The translations under genes were made by a program, and so were the position numbers. A stretch of DNA of 12,926 nt, from positions 4,145-17,070 of the forward strand of contig JAHFOW010000045.1 of the NCBI GenBank assembly GCA_023261465.1, read 5' to 3'. The notes below the pieces were generated by a model. That model searched no databases. It had not been told where the DNA came from and was given only the letters and a program-made list of their open reading frames with translations. Below, in pieces: positions 1 to 6,634 of this stretch. This DNA comes from Planctomycetota bacterium (lineage in GTDB: Bacteria; Planctomycetota; Brocadiia; Brocadiales; Brocadiaceae). The first letter of the stretch is position 1, and the number at the start of each line of letters is the position of its first letter.

Positions 1-3
1 AAC

Positions 4-792
4 ATGCAGAATAACCAATCTTTTTCAGAACGATATGGTTTTCAAAAAGAACCAAAGCCGACTACAATACGTCGTGAAGCCCCTCCCAGATTACGGAAAG
101 CTATTTTAGATATAGCCATTGAGTCGGGTTTTAAGGCAAAAGATATCAGAGGTGTTCTGTGTCGAAAATTAAGAGAGATTGAAAACGAAGATAATTGGTC
201 TGACGATCCTGTCATGAAAGAGTGCCTGGACTTAATTAAGAGTTGTGAGTGGTTTGAAGTCTATGAGATTTGTGAAGTTCTTGCACAAGAAAAGAACTTT
301 CCACTTGTATGGAGAAATTCATTTGAAAAAGGGTTAAATAAATTTTTTATCGAAGAGGGAATAGGATGGAAAATTGCAAATGGGTTAATCGTTACCCGGG
401 GTGAAGAAGATTTTGAAAAGGTAATGTCCATTGCCAAAGATCGGCTAGAAGAAACAAAAAGAATGACTGCTAAATCAGAACTTGAGGAGGCAATAAGAGA
501 TTTATCACGGCGTCCTGAACCTGATATAACCGGAGCTATCCATCATAGTATGGCAGCGTTAGAATGTGTCGCAAAGGAAATTACTCAAGAACCAACTAAA
601 ACCCTTGGTAAAATTACAAACAAATTAAATCTTCCAAAACCTATTGACGATGTTGTTGAAAAGATATGGGGATTTGCAAGTAATCAAGGACGTCATATTA
701 CCGAAGGCAAAAAGCCAGATTTTGCAGAAGCAGAACTTACAGTTCATTTATCTGGTGCATTGGTTTCTTATCTGTGTGAGAAGAATAAATAA
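4..792 (+). CDS. AbiJ-type N-terminal domain protein with HEPN-like C-terminus (abortive-infection family)
   Basis: This 262-residue protein opens with FSERYGF (7-13), the way AbiJ N-terminal domain proteins of phage abortive-infection systems begin. The N-terminal helical domain covers roughly residues 6-120. A second helical domain covers about 155-262. In it, AIHHSMAALECVAKEI (178-193) and SNQGRHITEG (226-235) resemble the HEPN-like C-terminal region of AbiJ-type proteins, and Arg230-His231 is a candidate for the conserved catalytic pair of a HEPN ribonuclease. The likely role is a cytosolic defence effector that halts growth on infection; this is inferred from the family, and no phage target can be read. 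The ATG at position 4 is chosen because it places the SERYGF motif at the usual distance from the start, but the frame is open to the window edge, so a start further upstream is possible. It lies 4 bases upstream of a restriction-modification remnant, fitting a defence island. Confidence 0.72.
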   Translation: MQNNQSFSERYGFQKEPKPTTIRREAPPRLRKAILDIAIESGFKAKDIRGVLCRKLREIENEDNWSDDPVMKECLDLIKSCEWFEVYEICEVLAQEKNFPLVWRNSFEKGLNKFFIEEGIGWKIANGLIVTRGEEDFEKVMSIAKDRLEETKRMTAKSELEEAIRDLSRRPEPDITGAIHHSMAALECVAKEITQEPTKTLGKITNKLNLPKPIDDVVEKIWGFASNQGRHITEGKKPDFAEAELTVHLSGALVSYLCEKNK

Positions 793-796
793 AAAG

Positions 797-1118
797 ATGG
801 CTGAATCACCGATAGAACACTTACCAAAGATTGTTGCTGAGGGGAAGAAAGAGGTTGCTTCTCCATCCAAACTGACAGGTTTTGCCACATTGAAAAAGGC
901 ACAGGAACTGCGTGAATCCTTTATGGGTGGGTTGAAAAAAGGTAGTTGTCCTGGGCTGGAATTTCGTTTTTGACATTGCAGCGCAGATACAGGCATTAAA
1001 TGATGACAAATTAGAAGTCCTGGTTATACCACCCGATCTACTTGACAAACTCAAGACAAAGGCTGATTATAAAAAACTCTTGAAGACTGGACAGGTGAGG
1101 TTTTCTTCGTTGAGGTAA
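797..1118 (+). pseudogene. Deleted and frameshifted remnant of a site-specific DNA methyltransferase-like gene
   Basis: The ATG at 797 starts MAESPIEHLPKIVAEGKKEV, which I recognise as the typical opening of a large adenine-specific (type III Mod-like) methyltransferase. It is followed almost directly by sequence that looks like the far C-terminal part of such a protein. No methyltransferase motifs (DPPY, FxGxG) lie between, so several hundred residues appear to be deleted. The first frame ends at 971-973. Ignoring one extra base around 954-956 lets the reading continue in the third frame as CPG-WNFVFDIAAQIQAL and then LEVLVIPPDLLDKLKTKADY, ending at TAA 1116-1118. The seen facts are the short ORF, the frame switch and the continuing protein-like sequence. 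The methyltransferase identity rests on recall of the family and is moderately sure. Confidence 0.5.
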
Positions 1119-1122
1119 TGCT

Positions 1123-2787
1123 GTGACACAAGAAGAGCTTAAAAAATTACTGGATGAATTGCGAGCCTTATCTTCAGAGACTGAGTGGCTGGAGTTTAAA
1201 GAAGCAAAAGATAATTATGATTTTAATAAACTGGGTGAATATTTTTCCGCTTTAAGTAACGAAGCCAATCTTAAAGGCAAGCCGTATGGATGGTTGATTT
1301 TTGGTATAGAAGATAAAACCAGGAAGATCGTTGGTACCCGATATCGTTCTGCCAGAAGCAGTCTTGACAGCCTAAAACAAGAAATAGCCAATAAAACCAC
1401 TAATCGTATTACATTTGTGGAAATCCATGAACTTCATTTGCCCGAAGGACGTGTAATTATGTTTCAAATTCCTGCTGCGCCAAAGGGAATTCCAATAGCA
1501 TGGGAAGGTCATTACTACGGCAGGAACGGCCAATCTATCGGCGCTTTGAACTTACAAGAAATAGAACAAATTCGCAATCAGATTAAGACCTATGACTGGT
1601 CGGCTCAAGTTTGCGACGGAGCAACCACTCATGACTTGAACAAGGACGCAATTACCAAAGCCCGCGAAAAATATAAGGAAAAATTTCCACAAAAAGTCCA
1701 GGAAGTTGATAAATGGGATGATATAACTTTTCTCAATAAATCGAAAGTAACCATTCAGGACAAAATAACAAGAACGGCAATTATTCTTTTAGGTAAAGAG
1801 GAGGCAGAACATTTTCTCGGCCCTTCTGTCGCCAAAATTACCTGGATTCTGAAAAACGAGAATGATTTGGAAAAGGATTATGAGCATTTCGGCCCTCCCT
1901 TTCTGCTAAATTCGGATGCAGTTTACAATAAAATTCGCAACCTGAAATATCGCTATCTGCTTAATAATACTTTATTTCCCACTGAAATTACCCAATATGA
2001 ACCTTACGTAATTCGTGAGGCATTGCATAATTGCATTGCACACCAGGATTATGAATTAAAAGGACGAATTACTGTATTGGAAAAGCCGGATGAGTTGATT
2101 TTTACGAATCTCGGTAGTTTTATTCCCGGGTCTGTTGAAAAAGTAATTGAACAGGATGCCCCTCAGGAATATTACAGAAACCAATTTTTAGTAAATGCCA
2201 TGGTTAACCTGAATATGATAGACACCATTGGCAGCGGTATCAAAAAGATGTTTATCTTACAGCGGAATCGCCATTTTCCAATGCCTGACTATGATTTAAG
2301 TGAACCTGACAAAGTCAAAGTTACAATCCTTGGAAAAGTGCTCGATGAAAACTACACAAAAATGCTAATCAATAATACAAATTTAGACCTTAAAACGGTT
2401 ATTTATCTGGATAAGGTACAGAAAAAAGAGAAACTTACTAAAGACGAATCCAAAATATTAAAAGCTCAAAAACTGACAGAAGGGAGGTATCCCAATCTAT
2501 TTGTTGCGGCAAAAATAGCCGCTGTTACAGGAGATAAAGCAATCTATATCAAAAACCGCGCTTTTGATAAAGAGCATTACAAAAAAATGATAATTGCTTT
2601 TATAAAGGAATATGGCACCGCAAGTCGGCAGGATATTAATAATTTAATAATCGACAAATTGTCAGATGCGTTAAATGAAAAACAGAAGCGAAATAAAATT
2701 ACAAACTTACTTTCTGAAATGGCTAAGAAAGATAAAACCATTAAAAACAATGGATCAGATAAAAAACCTAATTGGATTTTGACCTAA
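1123..2787 (+). CDS. AlbA_2 (Schlafen-type) domain and GHKL-ATPase-like protein
   Basis: The 554-residue product has an N-terminal AlbA_2/Schlafen-type domain at about residues 15-145, marked by EWLEFKEAKDN (21-31), GWLIFGIED (56-64) and YYGRNGQSIGAL (131-142). It then has a GHKL-ATPase-like module found in the RecG-like ATP-binding family, marked by REALHNCIAHQDY (298-310), FTNLGSF (327-333) and DTIGSGIKKMF (367-377). A charged C-terminal region (about 480-554) looks like a winged-helix end. Such proteins are usually annotated as ATP-binding, putative DNA- or RNA-binding regulators and often sit inside restriction or defence loci. The start is GTG at 1123, preceded by GAGGT (1112-1116) at good spacing; the nearby ATG at 1118 hits a stop after two codons. 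The start lies 5 bases past the stop of the methyltransferase remnant. The ORF is intact, although both restriction-modification neighbours are broken. Confidence 0.82.
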   Translation: MTQEELKKLLDELRALSSETEWLEFKEAKDNYDFNKLGEYFSALSNEANLKGKPYGWLIFGIEDKTRKIVGTRYRSARSSLDSLKQEIANKTTNRITFVEIHELHLPEGRVIMFQIPAAPKGIPIAWEGHYYGRNGQSIGALNLQEIEQIRNQIKTYDWSAQVCDGATTHDLNKDAITKAREKYKEKFPQKVQEVDKWDDITFLNKSKVTIQDKITRTAIILLGKEEAEHFLGPSVAKITWILKNENDLEKDYEHFGPPFLLNSDAVYNKIRNLKYRYLLNNTLFPTEITQYEPYVIREALHNCIAHQDYELKGRITVLEKPDELIFTNLGSFIPGSVEKVIEQDAPQEYYRNQFLVNAMVNLNMIDTIGSGIKKMFILQRNRHFPMPDYDLSEPDKVKVTILGKVLDENYTKMLINNTNLDLKTVIYLDKVQKKEKLTKDESKILKAQKLTEGRYPNLFVAAKIAAVTGDKAIYIKNRAFDKEHYKKMIIAFIKEYGTASRQDINNLIIDKLSDALNEKQKRNKITNLLSEMAKKDKTIKNNGSDKKPNWILT

Positions 2788-2789
2788 CT

Positions 2790-2838
2790 TTAGAAGTAAA
2801 TTAGAAGTAAATTAGAAGTAAATTAGAAGTAAATTAGA
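2790..2838. repeat. 11-bp direct tandem repeat, four perfect copies plus a partial fifth
   Basis: The unit TTAGAAGTAAA occurs at 2790-2800, 2801-2811, 2812-2822 and 2823-2833, all identical, and is followed by a partial TTAGA at 2834-2838. It begins three bases after the stop codon of the AlbA_2 gene. The period is not a multiple of three and each unit contains TAA or TAG stops, so it is not a coding repeat. A related single block, AAATTAGAAG, occurs at 2897-2906. The array is most simply a slippage-prone intergenic repeat. Confidence 0.85.
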
Positions 2839-2954
2839 CAAAACAAATTCATAACTAGCTGATAAATCAATAGTTAGCAAAAGTTTGTTAAGATAGAAAT
2901 TAGAAGAATTAGATGAACTTTAGACAATACAATCAGATCTGGATATGAAAGAGA

Positions 2955-3260
2955 ATGAACATATGGAATAACGGTGAGTTTCTTTCAAAGACTACACCTA
3001 TTACTCAGGATTTACTTAAATTCTGGTTCTTTGATTCCTTCATAGAAACCCGCCACATTAACTTTCATAAGGAAGATGGAAGCCGTGACTTCGAAGCTTC
3101 AGATTTCAAGAAATACGAAAAGTTATTCATCCCGCCTGCATACAGGGATGAAATCTATGGATTTATTCAGACTTGTGTTGCTAAGAAGGAAGAAATTGGA
3201 CGTAAAGTAACCGATGCAGGTTTAATTGCTATAACCAACTGGCATTTGCTTGCCGGGTGA
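2955..3260 (+). pseudogene. Internally deleted, truncated stub of a type III-like helicase/restriction subunit
   Basis: The 101-residue frame reads NIWNNGEF, then QDLLKFWFFDSFIETRHINFH (about 18-38), which resembles the N-terminus of large DEAD/DEAH-box helicase-restriction proteins of the BPTD_3080 kind. In those proteins this segment is followed by a GQRQA-type stretch and the helicase core. Here it jumps instead to IPPAYRDEIYGFIQTCVAKK (55-74) and ends at NWHLLAG without Walker or DEAH motifs. Full family members are many hundreds of residues long, so this is most likely a remnant with an internal deletion and early stop. Together with the methyltransferase remnant it outlines a former restriction-modification locus around the AlbA_2 gene. 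It could still be expressed as a short protein, since the frame itself is open; identity is from recall of the family. Confidence 0.5.
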
Positions 3261-3276
3261 AAATACTTTTTATAGC

Positions 3277-3360
3277 ATGAAAGTAAAAGGTGCTTCTATA
3301 GAAGAAATACTGGAATACTCAAAACTCACAAAACAACGTGTTGAGGGTACACTTTTTTAA
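3277..3360 (+). pseudogene. Tiny orphan fragment, perhaps the tail of an Rpn/PD-(D/E)XK transposase-like nuclease
   Basis: A 27-codon frame contains GASIEEILEYSKLTKQRVEG. This helix-turn-helix-like pattern is common at the extreme C-terminus of Rpn-type recombination-promoting nucleases. No nuclease core lies upstream, so at most this is a 3' remnant left in the decayed region. It has no clear ribosome binding site, and the assignment is weak. Confidence 0.22.
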
Positions 3361-3531
3361 ATTGAAAGGATACGTTATGTAATGCACAGAATATAACAAA
3401 AAAATTCCACATACAGGTGTCCTGATACATATTCAGGATGAAAAGGGAATCCCGATTCGATTTTTGTGATTTAACCAAAGCGCCGATTTTAAGTTTATCG
3501 GTTGTATTATTCGTGTCTTTGTGATTGAAAA

Positions 3532-3685
3532 ATTCGAATAAAGGGAACGGTACCGCCGCTGTATTCGGTGACGAACGTTGCAAACGCCACTGGAAAGCCA
3601 TTTAAACGGTTTAAACTGATTAAACGTCTTTCCGGGAAGGTGCAGCCAGTAGAATGATCCGAGAGTCAGAAGACCTACCTCGAAT
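3532..3685 (+). promoter_or_regulatory. Upstream cobalamin riboswitch-type aptamer (first of a tandem pair, shortened core)
   Basis: Cobalamin riboswitch landmarks occur in order: AAAGGGAACGG near 3538-3548, CGGTGACGAA (3566-3575), GCCACTGG (3586-3593), CCGGGAAGG (3632-3640), and the B12-box-like AGTCAGAAGACCTACC (3664-3679). ATTCGA (3532-3537) is complementary to TCGAAT (3680-3685) and forms a closing P1 helix. Inside, GGAAAG (3592-3597) pairs with CTTTCC (3628-3633) as a peripheral helix. Compared with the second copy, the stretch between GGGAA and GGTGACGAA is about 16 bases shorter and lacks the full GCTGCCCCGCAACTGTAA segment, so ligand binding may be altered or lost. It is followed by a Shine-Dalgarno-like site and an intrinsic terminator. 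A TATTAT at 3505-3510 is a possible -10 element, but no convincing -35 is visible. Confidence 0.72.
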
Positions 3686-3709
3686 GTATTGCTGAAAACT
3701 TCTTCGTTG

Positions 3710-3743
3710 TAAAGGAGGTGATGCGTTGATTTCTATACCATGA
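3710..3743 (+). promoter_or_regulatory. Near-complete Shine-Dalgarno site with only a mini-ORF behind it
   Basis: TAAAGGAGGTGAT (3710-3722) is complementary to essentially the whole anti-Shine-Dalgarno 3' end of bacterial 16S rRNA, which is stronger than any other ribosome site in the window. Downstream there are only very short frames. ATG-CGT-TGA (3721-3729) lies too close to the site. TTG at 3726 has a good spacing of 7 bases and gives five codons (Met-Ile-Ser-Ile-Pro) ending at TGA 3741-3743, exactly where the terminator stem begins. Whether either frame is translated cannot be told from the sequence. Placement between an aptamer and a terminator suggests a regulatory leader peptide rather than a normal gene. 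Confidence 0.4.
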
Positions 3744-3780
3744 AACCCCGTTTCTTCTTACACGATGAAACGGGGTTTTT
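3743..3780 (+). terminator. Strong intrinsic (Rho-independent) terminator between the two aptamers
   Basis: AAACCCCGTTTC (3743-3754) pairs perfectly with GAAACGGGGTTT (3767-3778), giving a 12-bp stem with a 12-base loop and a run of T from 3776 onward. It sits 57 bases after the P1 helix of the first aptamer and 20 bases before the second aptamer. It is therefore well placed as the expression platform of the first element. The stem is unusually good compared with anything else in the window. Confidence 0.85.
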
Positions 3781-3799
3781 TATTTATATGTTCTTTAAT

Positions 3800-3970
3800 G
3801 TTCAAATTTCAGGGAATCCCGTAAAAACGGGAGCTGCCCCGCAACTGTAACCGGTGACGAAATCTGCTGTATGCCACGGGAAAGTGTTTAAACGGTTTAA
3901 ACTGATTAAACGTCTTTCCGGGAAGGCGCAGAACGTAGGATGACCCGGAAGCCAGGAGACCTATTTGAAC
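3800..3970 (+). promoter_or_regulatory. Cobalamin riboswitch immediately upstream of the TonB-dependent receptor gene
   Basis: The core landmarks are complete: AGGGAA (3811-3816), a P3-like hairpin CCCGT/ACGGG, GCTGCCCCGCAACTGTAA (3833-3850), CCGGTGACGAA (3851-3861), GCCAC (3873-3877), CCGGGAAGG (3918-3926) and the B12 box AGCCAGGAGACC (3950-3961). A perfect 8-bp P1 helix is formed by GTTCAAAT (3800-3807) and ATTTGAAC (3963-3970). No terminator lies between the aptamer and the ATG at 4018, so control is probably at translation. The ribosome site region GAGGGGGAAAGGG (3996-4008) can be drawn into a small hairpin by TTTCC (3991-3995) pairing with GGAAA (4001-4005). By analogy to btuB leaders, cobalamin should turn the downstream genes off. 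Confidence 0.93.
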
Positions 3971-4017
3971 AAATGTATCGTTAATTCTTATTTCCGAGGG
4001 GGAAAGGGAAAATACCC

Positions 4018-6243
4018 ATGAAGTATGTACTTATTGCTGTGATGATTATTTTCACATCAAATGTTTATTGTAGCGCCGAATCAATAAGAGAAACACCTGA
4101 AACTATGACAGAAAAACCCCACGACAGTACTGCGTATTCACAATCATTATCTGAAACGAACAGGGAAATTGTCGAGGAGAACGACAAGGCTGGTCAAGAC
4201 CTTCAGGAAAAGCTCATAATTCACATGCCGAATAAAGAGGAAATACCCAATGAAGGCGAATCAGAAATTGCGGCCAAATCAATGGGAGAATTACAAACGC
4301 CATCAGGAAAAGAGGAACACCATGAGGAGAAGCCTGTAAGAGATCCTATTTTACCTCTTGATGAAAAGGAATCGTTATCTCAGGATGAGGTGACTCCCAT
4401 GGAAGTCACCGATGACGGTTTACCACAAGAGAAAGAGCCCGTGCATGATGCAATTTCTGATGAGGTTGTTGTCTCTCCCACACGGACAAGGCAATTACTA
4501 AAAAATACGGGAAGTTCTGTGTCAGTTATTACTCAAAAGGATATTGAGAATAGCAAAGCGCCTCTATTACTCGACGTCTTACGTCAGGTTCCAGGACTTG
4601 ATATCGCCAGAAGCGGAGGAATTGGCGGCACTACCAGCATGTTCATACGAGGCGCATCCGCTGCGCAGACACTCGTCTTTATCGACGGTGTCCAGATGAA
4701 TAGTCCCACAACGGGTGCGTTTGATTTTGCAAATCTAACCACCGATAACATCGAGAGGGTTGAGATCTTGCGCGGCCCACAAAGCACACTCTATGGTTCT
4801 GAAGCTATTGGTGGTGTCGTCAATATCTTTACAAAAAAAGGTGCAGGTGATAATAAAGTTACCCTGGGAACAGAATACGGAATGCACGATACCTATCGGG
4901 AAACCGCATCTGTTTCTGGTGGAAAAGGAAAATTTGATTATTCGGCAGACGCTTCATATTTGAAAACTCATGGTATATCCTCTGCAAGCAGTGGAAGCGA
5001 AGCGGATGGATATGAAAATTTTACCGGTTCCACACGTTTGGGATGGAATTTTCTGGATAATGGAAGGGTTGATACTACCGTAAGGGGATCCCACTCAGAT
5101 TTTGAATACGATACGTTTCAATATGGCGTTGGTCCAGTAGATGATCCAAATTTGAGGCAAACGACAGACGAGGTTCTTTTTTCAACAAAGGTAAATAAAA
5201 CTTTTTTTGATTATTGGACACCATCACTGCTCTTCTCAGTTAACGATACAGAGCTCAAGGGCTTTGATCCCACAGACAAACAAAATGAATTTCGCATTCC
5301 AACCCGAGACTGGAGGTTGGAACATCAATCTGATTTTTCTCTGTTTGACATTGATACAGTGACTATAGGCTATGAGTATGAGCAACGGGAGGGTGAAAAT
5401 ACATCATTTGACTATGCCACTCAGAAACAAGAGAAACAGTTCGACGAGACCTTTTGGAACAATGCTGTTTTCCTGCAGAACCAAATAAAATTGTTTGACT
5501 CGCTCAACTGGACAACCGGAATACGTCGTGATGATTTTAGCACATTCGGGTCTCACGTTACTTACAAAACAACGGCATCGTATGGTATAGAAAAAATTGA
5601 CACGCGATTCCATGGGTCATGGGGAAAGGGCTTTCGTGCCCCGAGTTTAAACGAGCTTTTTTATCCGTTCTATGGCAATCCAAACCTCAACCCCGAGGAA
5701 AGTAAGGGCTGGGACTTTGGGGTTGAAAAGGGGTTCCTCAAAGATAAATTAACCATGGATGTTACCTATTTCCAAAATGATTTTACGAATTTGATTACTG
5801 CGGCTGTACAATCCGATGGTAGTTATCTGGCAGAAAATGTTGCCCGTGCAGAGTCAAACGGGGTTGAAACAACACTGAACTATAAGCCGATGAAGAAACT
5901 TTCATTGGTTGGAACATATACATACACGGAGACACTGGACAGAGAGACGCATCAGCAATTACCCCGTAGACCAAGAAATAGGACGACCTTAGGAATTGAT
6001 ACCACGCCCATGGAGAAATTGCATGTGAACGTTACGGGAATTATGGTGAGGGATAGAATAGATAGTGATGGCAGAAACATGGATAACTATTGGACTGTCA
6101 ATCAGGTAACTCGCTATGACGTAACAAAGTTGATATCAGCGTATATCAGGTTTGAAAACCTGTTTGATTACCACTATGAAGAGGTACCAGGATTTAGTTC
6201 TCTTGGTTTTACGGCATATGGAGGACTTGAATTTAAATTCTAG
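4018..6243 (+). CDS. btuB: BtuB-like TonB-dependent outer-membrane receptor with acidic N-terminal extension
   Basis: This 741-residue outer-membrane transporter begins with a signal peptide (about 1-20). Residues 21-146 form an unusual extension rich in Glu, Lys, Pro and Ser with no recognisable fold. A TonB box follows, DEVVVSPTRT (148-157). The plug domain lies at about 158-267 and contains DVLRQVPGLDIARSG, MFIRGASAAQTLVFIDGVQ and VEILRGPQSTLYGSEAIGG. A beta-barrel runs from about 275 to the C-terminus and includes the typical FRAPSLNELFYPFYGNPNLN segment (from 539). The last residue is Phe, as expected for outer-membrane insertion. Plug sequence and the cobalamin riboswitch directly upstream make corrinoid (vitamin B12 class) uptake the best substrate guess; other tetrapyrroles cannot be excluded. 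The ATG lies 8-15 bases after a purine-rich ribosome site. Confidence 0.9.
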   Translation: MKYVLIAVMIIFTSNVYCSAESIRETPETMTEKPHDSTAYSQSLSETNREIVEENDKAGQDLQEKLIIHMPNKEEIPNEGESEIAAKSMGELQTPSGKEEHHEEKPVRDPILPLDEKESLSQDEVTPMEVTDDGLPQEKEPVHDAISDEVVVSPTRTRQLLKNTGSSVSVITQKDIENSKAPLLLDVLRQVPGLDIARSGGIGGTTSMFIRGASAAQTLVFIDGVQMNSPTTGAFDFANLTTDNIERVEILRGPQSTLYGSEAIGGVVNIFTKKGAGDNKVTLGTEYGMHDTYRETASVSGGKGKFDYSADASYLKTHGISSASSGSEADGYENFTGSTRLGWNFLDNGRVDTTVRGSHSDFEYDTFQYGVGPVDDPNLRQTTDEVLFSTKVNKTFFDYWTPSLLFSVNDTELKGFDPTDKQNEFRIPTRDWRLEHQSDFSLFDIDTVTIGYEYEQREGENTSFDYATQKQEKQFDETFWNNAVFLQNQIKLFDSLNWTTGIRRDDFSTFGSHVTYKTTASYGIEKIDTRFHGSWGKGFRAPSLNELFYPFYGNPNLNPEESKGWDFGVEKGFLKDKLTMDVTYFQNDFTNLITAAVQSDGSYLAENVARAESNGVETTLNYKPMKKLSLVGTYTYTETLDRETHQQLPRRPRNRTTLGIDTTPMEKLHVNVTGIMVRDRIDSDGRNMDNYWTVNQVTRYDVTKLISAYIRFENLFDYHYEEVPGFSSLGFTAYGGLEFKF

Positions 6244-6634
6244 AACGTAAATTAAATTATGCCTTAGGCGACTTTTTTCTCAATCACATGTAGGGCGAGG
6301 CTTTAGCCTTGCCACGTGCAACCCTAAAGGGTTGCCCTACAACAAATGAGGATGTTTTCATTTTAGGTAAAAGCCCAAAGGGCGTATAGTATGTAAAAGA
6401 ATTGATAGCATGGATAAATCCATACGTACAATTTTTATCGTGGGATCTTGTAGGCGCTGTTTTAATCGTGCCACCCAGAAACCCGTCTGCCTGTGCGGGG
6501 CACGTAGACAGGCATGAATAAAATGAAAATTCCTATGCAATTAAATTACAGGGACACGGCGGCGGAAAAGAAGAACTTCTCGTTTTTGTTTGGAAAATAT
6601 TATTTAAATAATTTTTGATAAGGAGGATTGAACG
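6244..6634. other. Intergenic region between the receptor and DUF4430 genes: hairpins, no gene
   Basis: I see no convincing coding sequence in these 391 bases. It starts with a weak hairpin GCCTTAGGC (6261-6269) followed by six T residues (6273-6278), a possible poor terminator for the receptor gene. Next comes the double-hairpin repeat at 6290-6340. TGCCTGT (6488-6494) pairs with ACAGGCA (6508-6514), with GTGC/GCAC nested inside, forming another hairpin. The last 50 bases are very AT-rich and could carry a promoter for the downstream genes, but no clear -35/-10 pair stands out and no second B12 box is present. AAGGAGG at 6620-6626 is the ribosome site of the next gene. Confidence 0.6.
6290..6340. 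repeat. Double-hairpin palindromic repeat, copy 1
   Basis: Outer arms GTAGGGC (6290-6296) and GCCCTAC (6334-6340) are complementary. They enclose two further palindromes, AGGCTTTAGCCT (6298-6309) and CAACCCTAAAGGGTTG (6319-6334), so the RNA or single strand can fold as a three-way cloverleaf. A second copy with the same layout and nearly the same sequence lies at 11327-11378, which shows this is a dispersed element rather than a one-off terminator. It resembles REP/MITE-like intergenic repeats. Confidence 0.8.

Noticed and set aside
644..973. A longer frame starting inside the AbiJ-like gene and running into the methyltransferase remnant
   Set aside because: The part before 797 is the out-of-frame shadow of the AbiJ-like gene; protein-like sequence begins only at the ATG at 797.
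2790..2838. Possible CRISPR array
   Set aside because: The units are 11 bp and directly adjacent with no spacers.
3326..3601. Minus-strand frame of 91 codons
   Set aside because: It lies across the first riboswitch aptamer and its upstream region, has no recognisable sequence, and opposes every real gene in the window.
4018..4457. STN or anti-sigma signalling domain at the receptor N-terminus
   Set aside because: The segment is low-complexity and acidic, lacks the STN fold pattern, and no sigma or anti-sigma gene is nearby.
6358..6540. Minus-strand frame of 60 codons in the receptor-DUF4430 gap
   Set aside because: It covers a hairpin region, has no ribosome site of note and no recognisable sequence.
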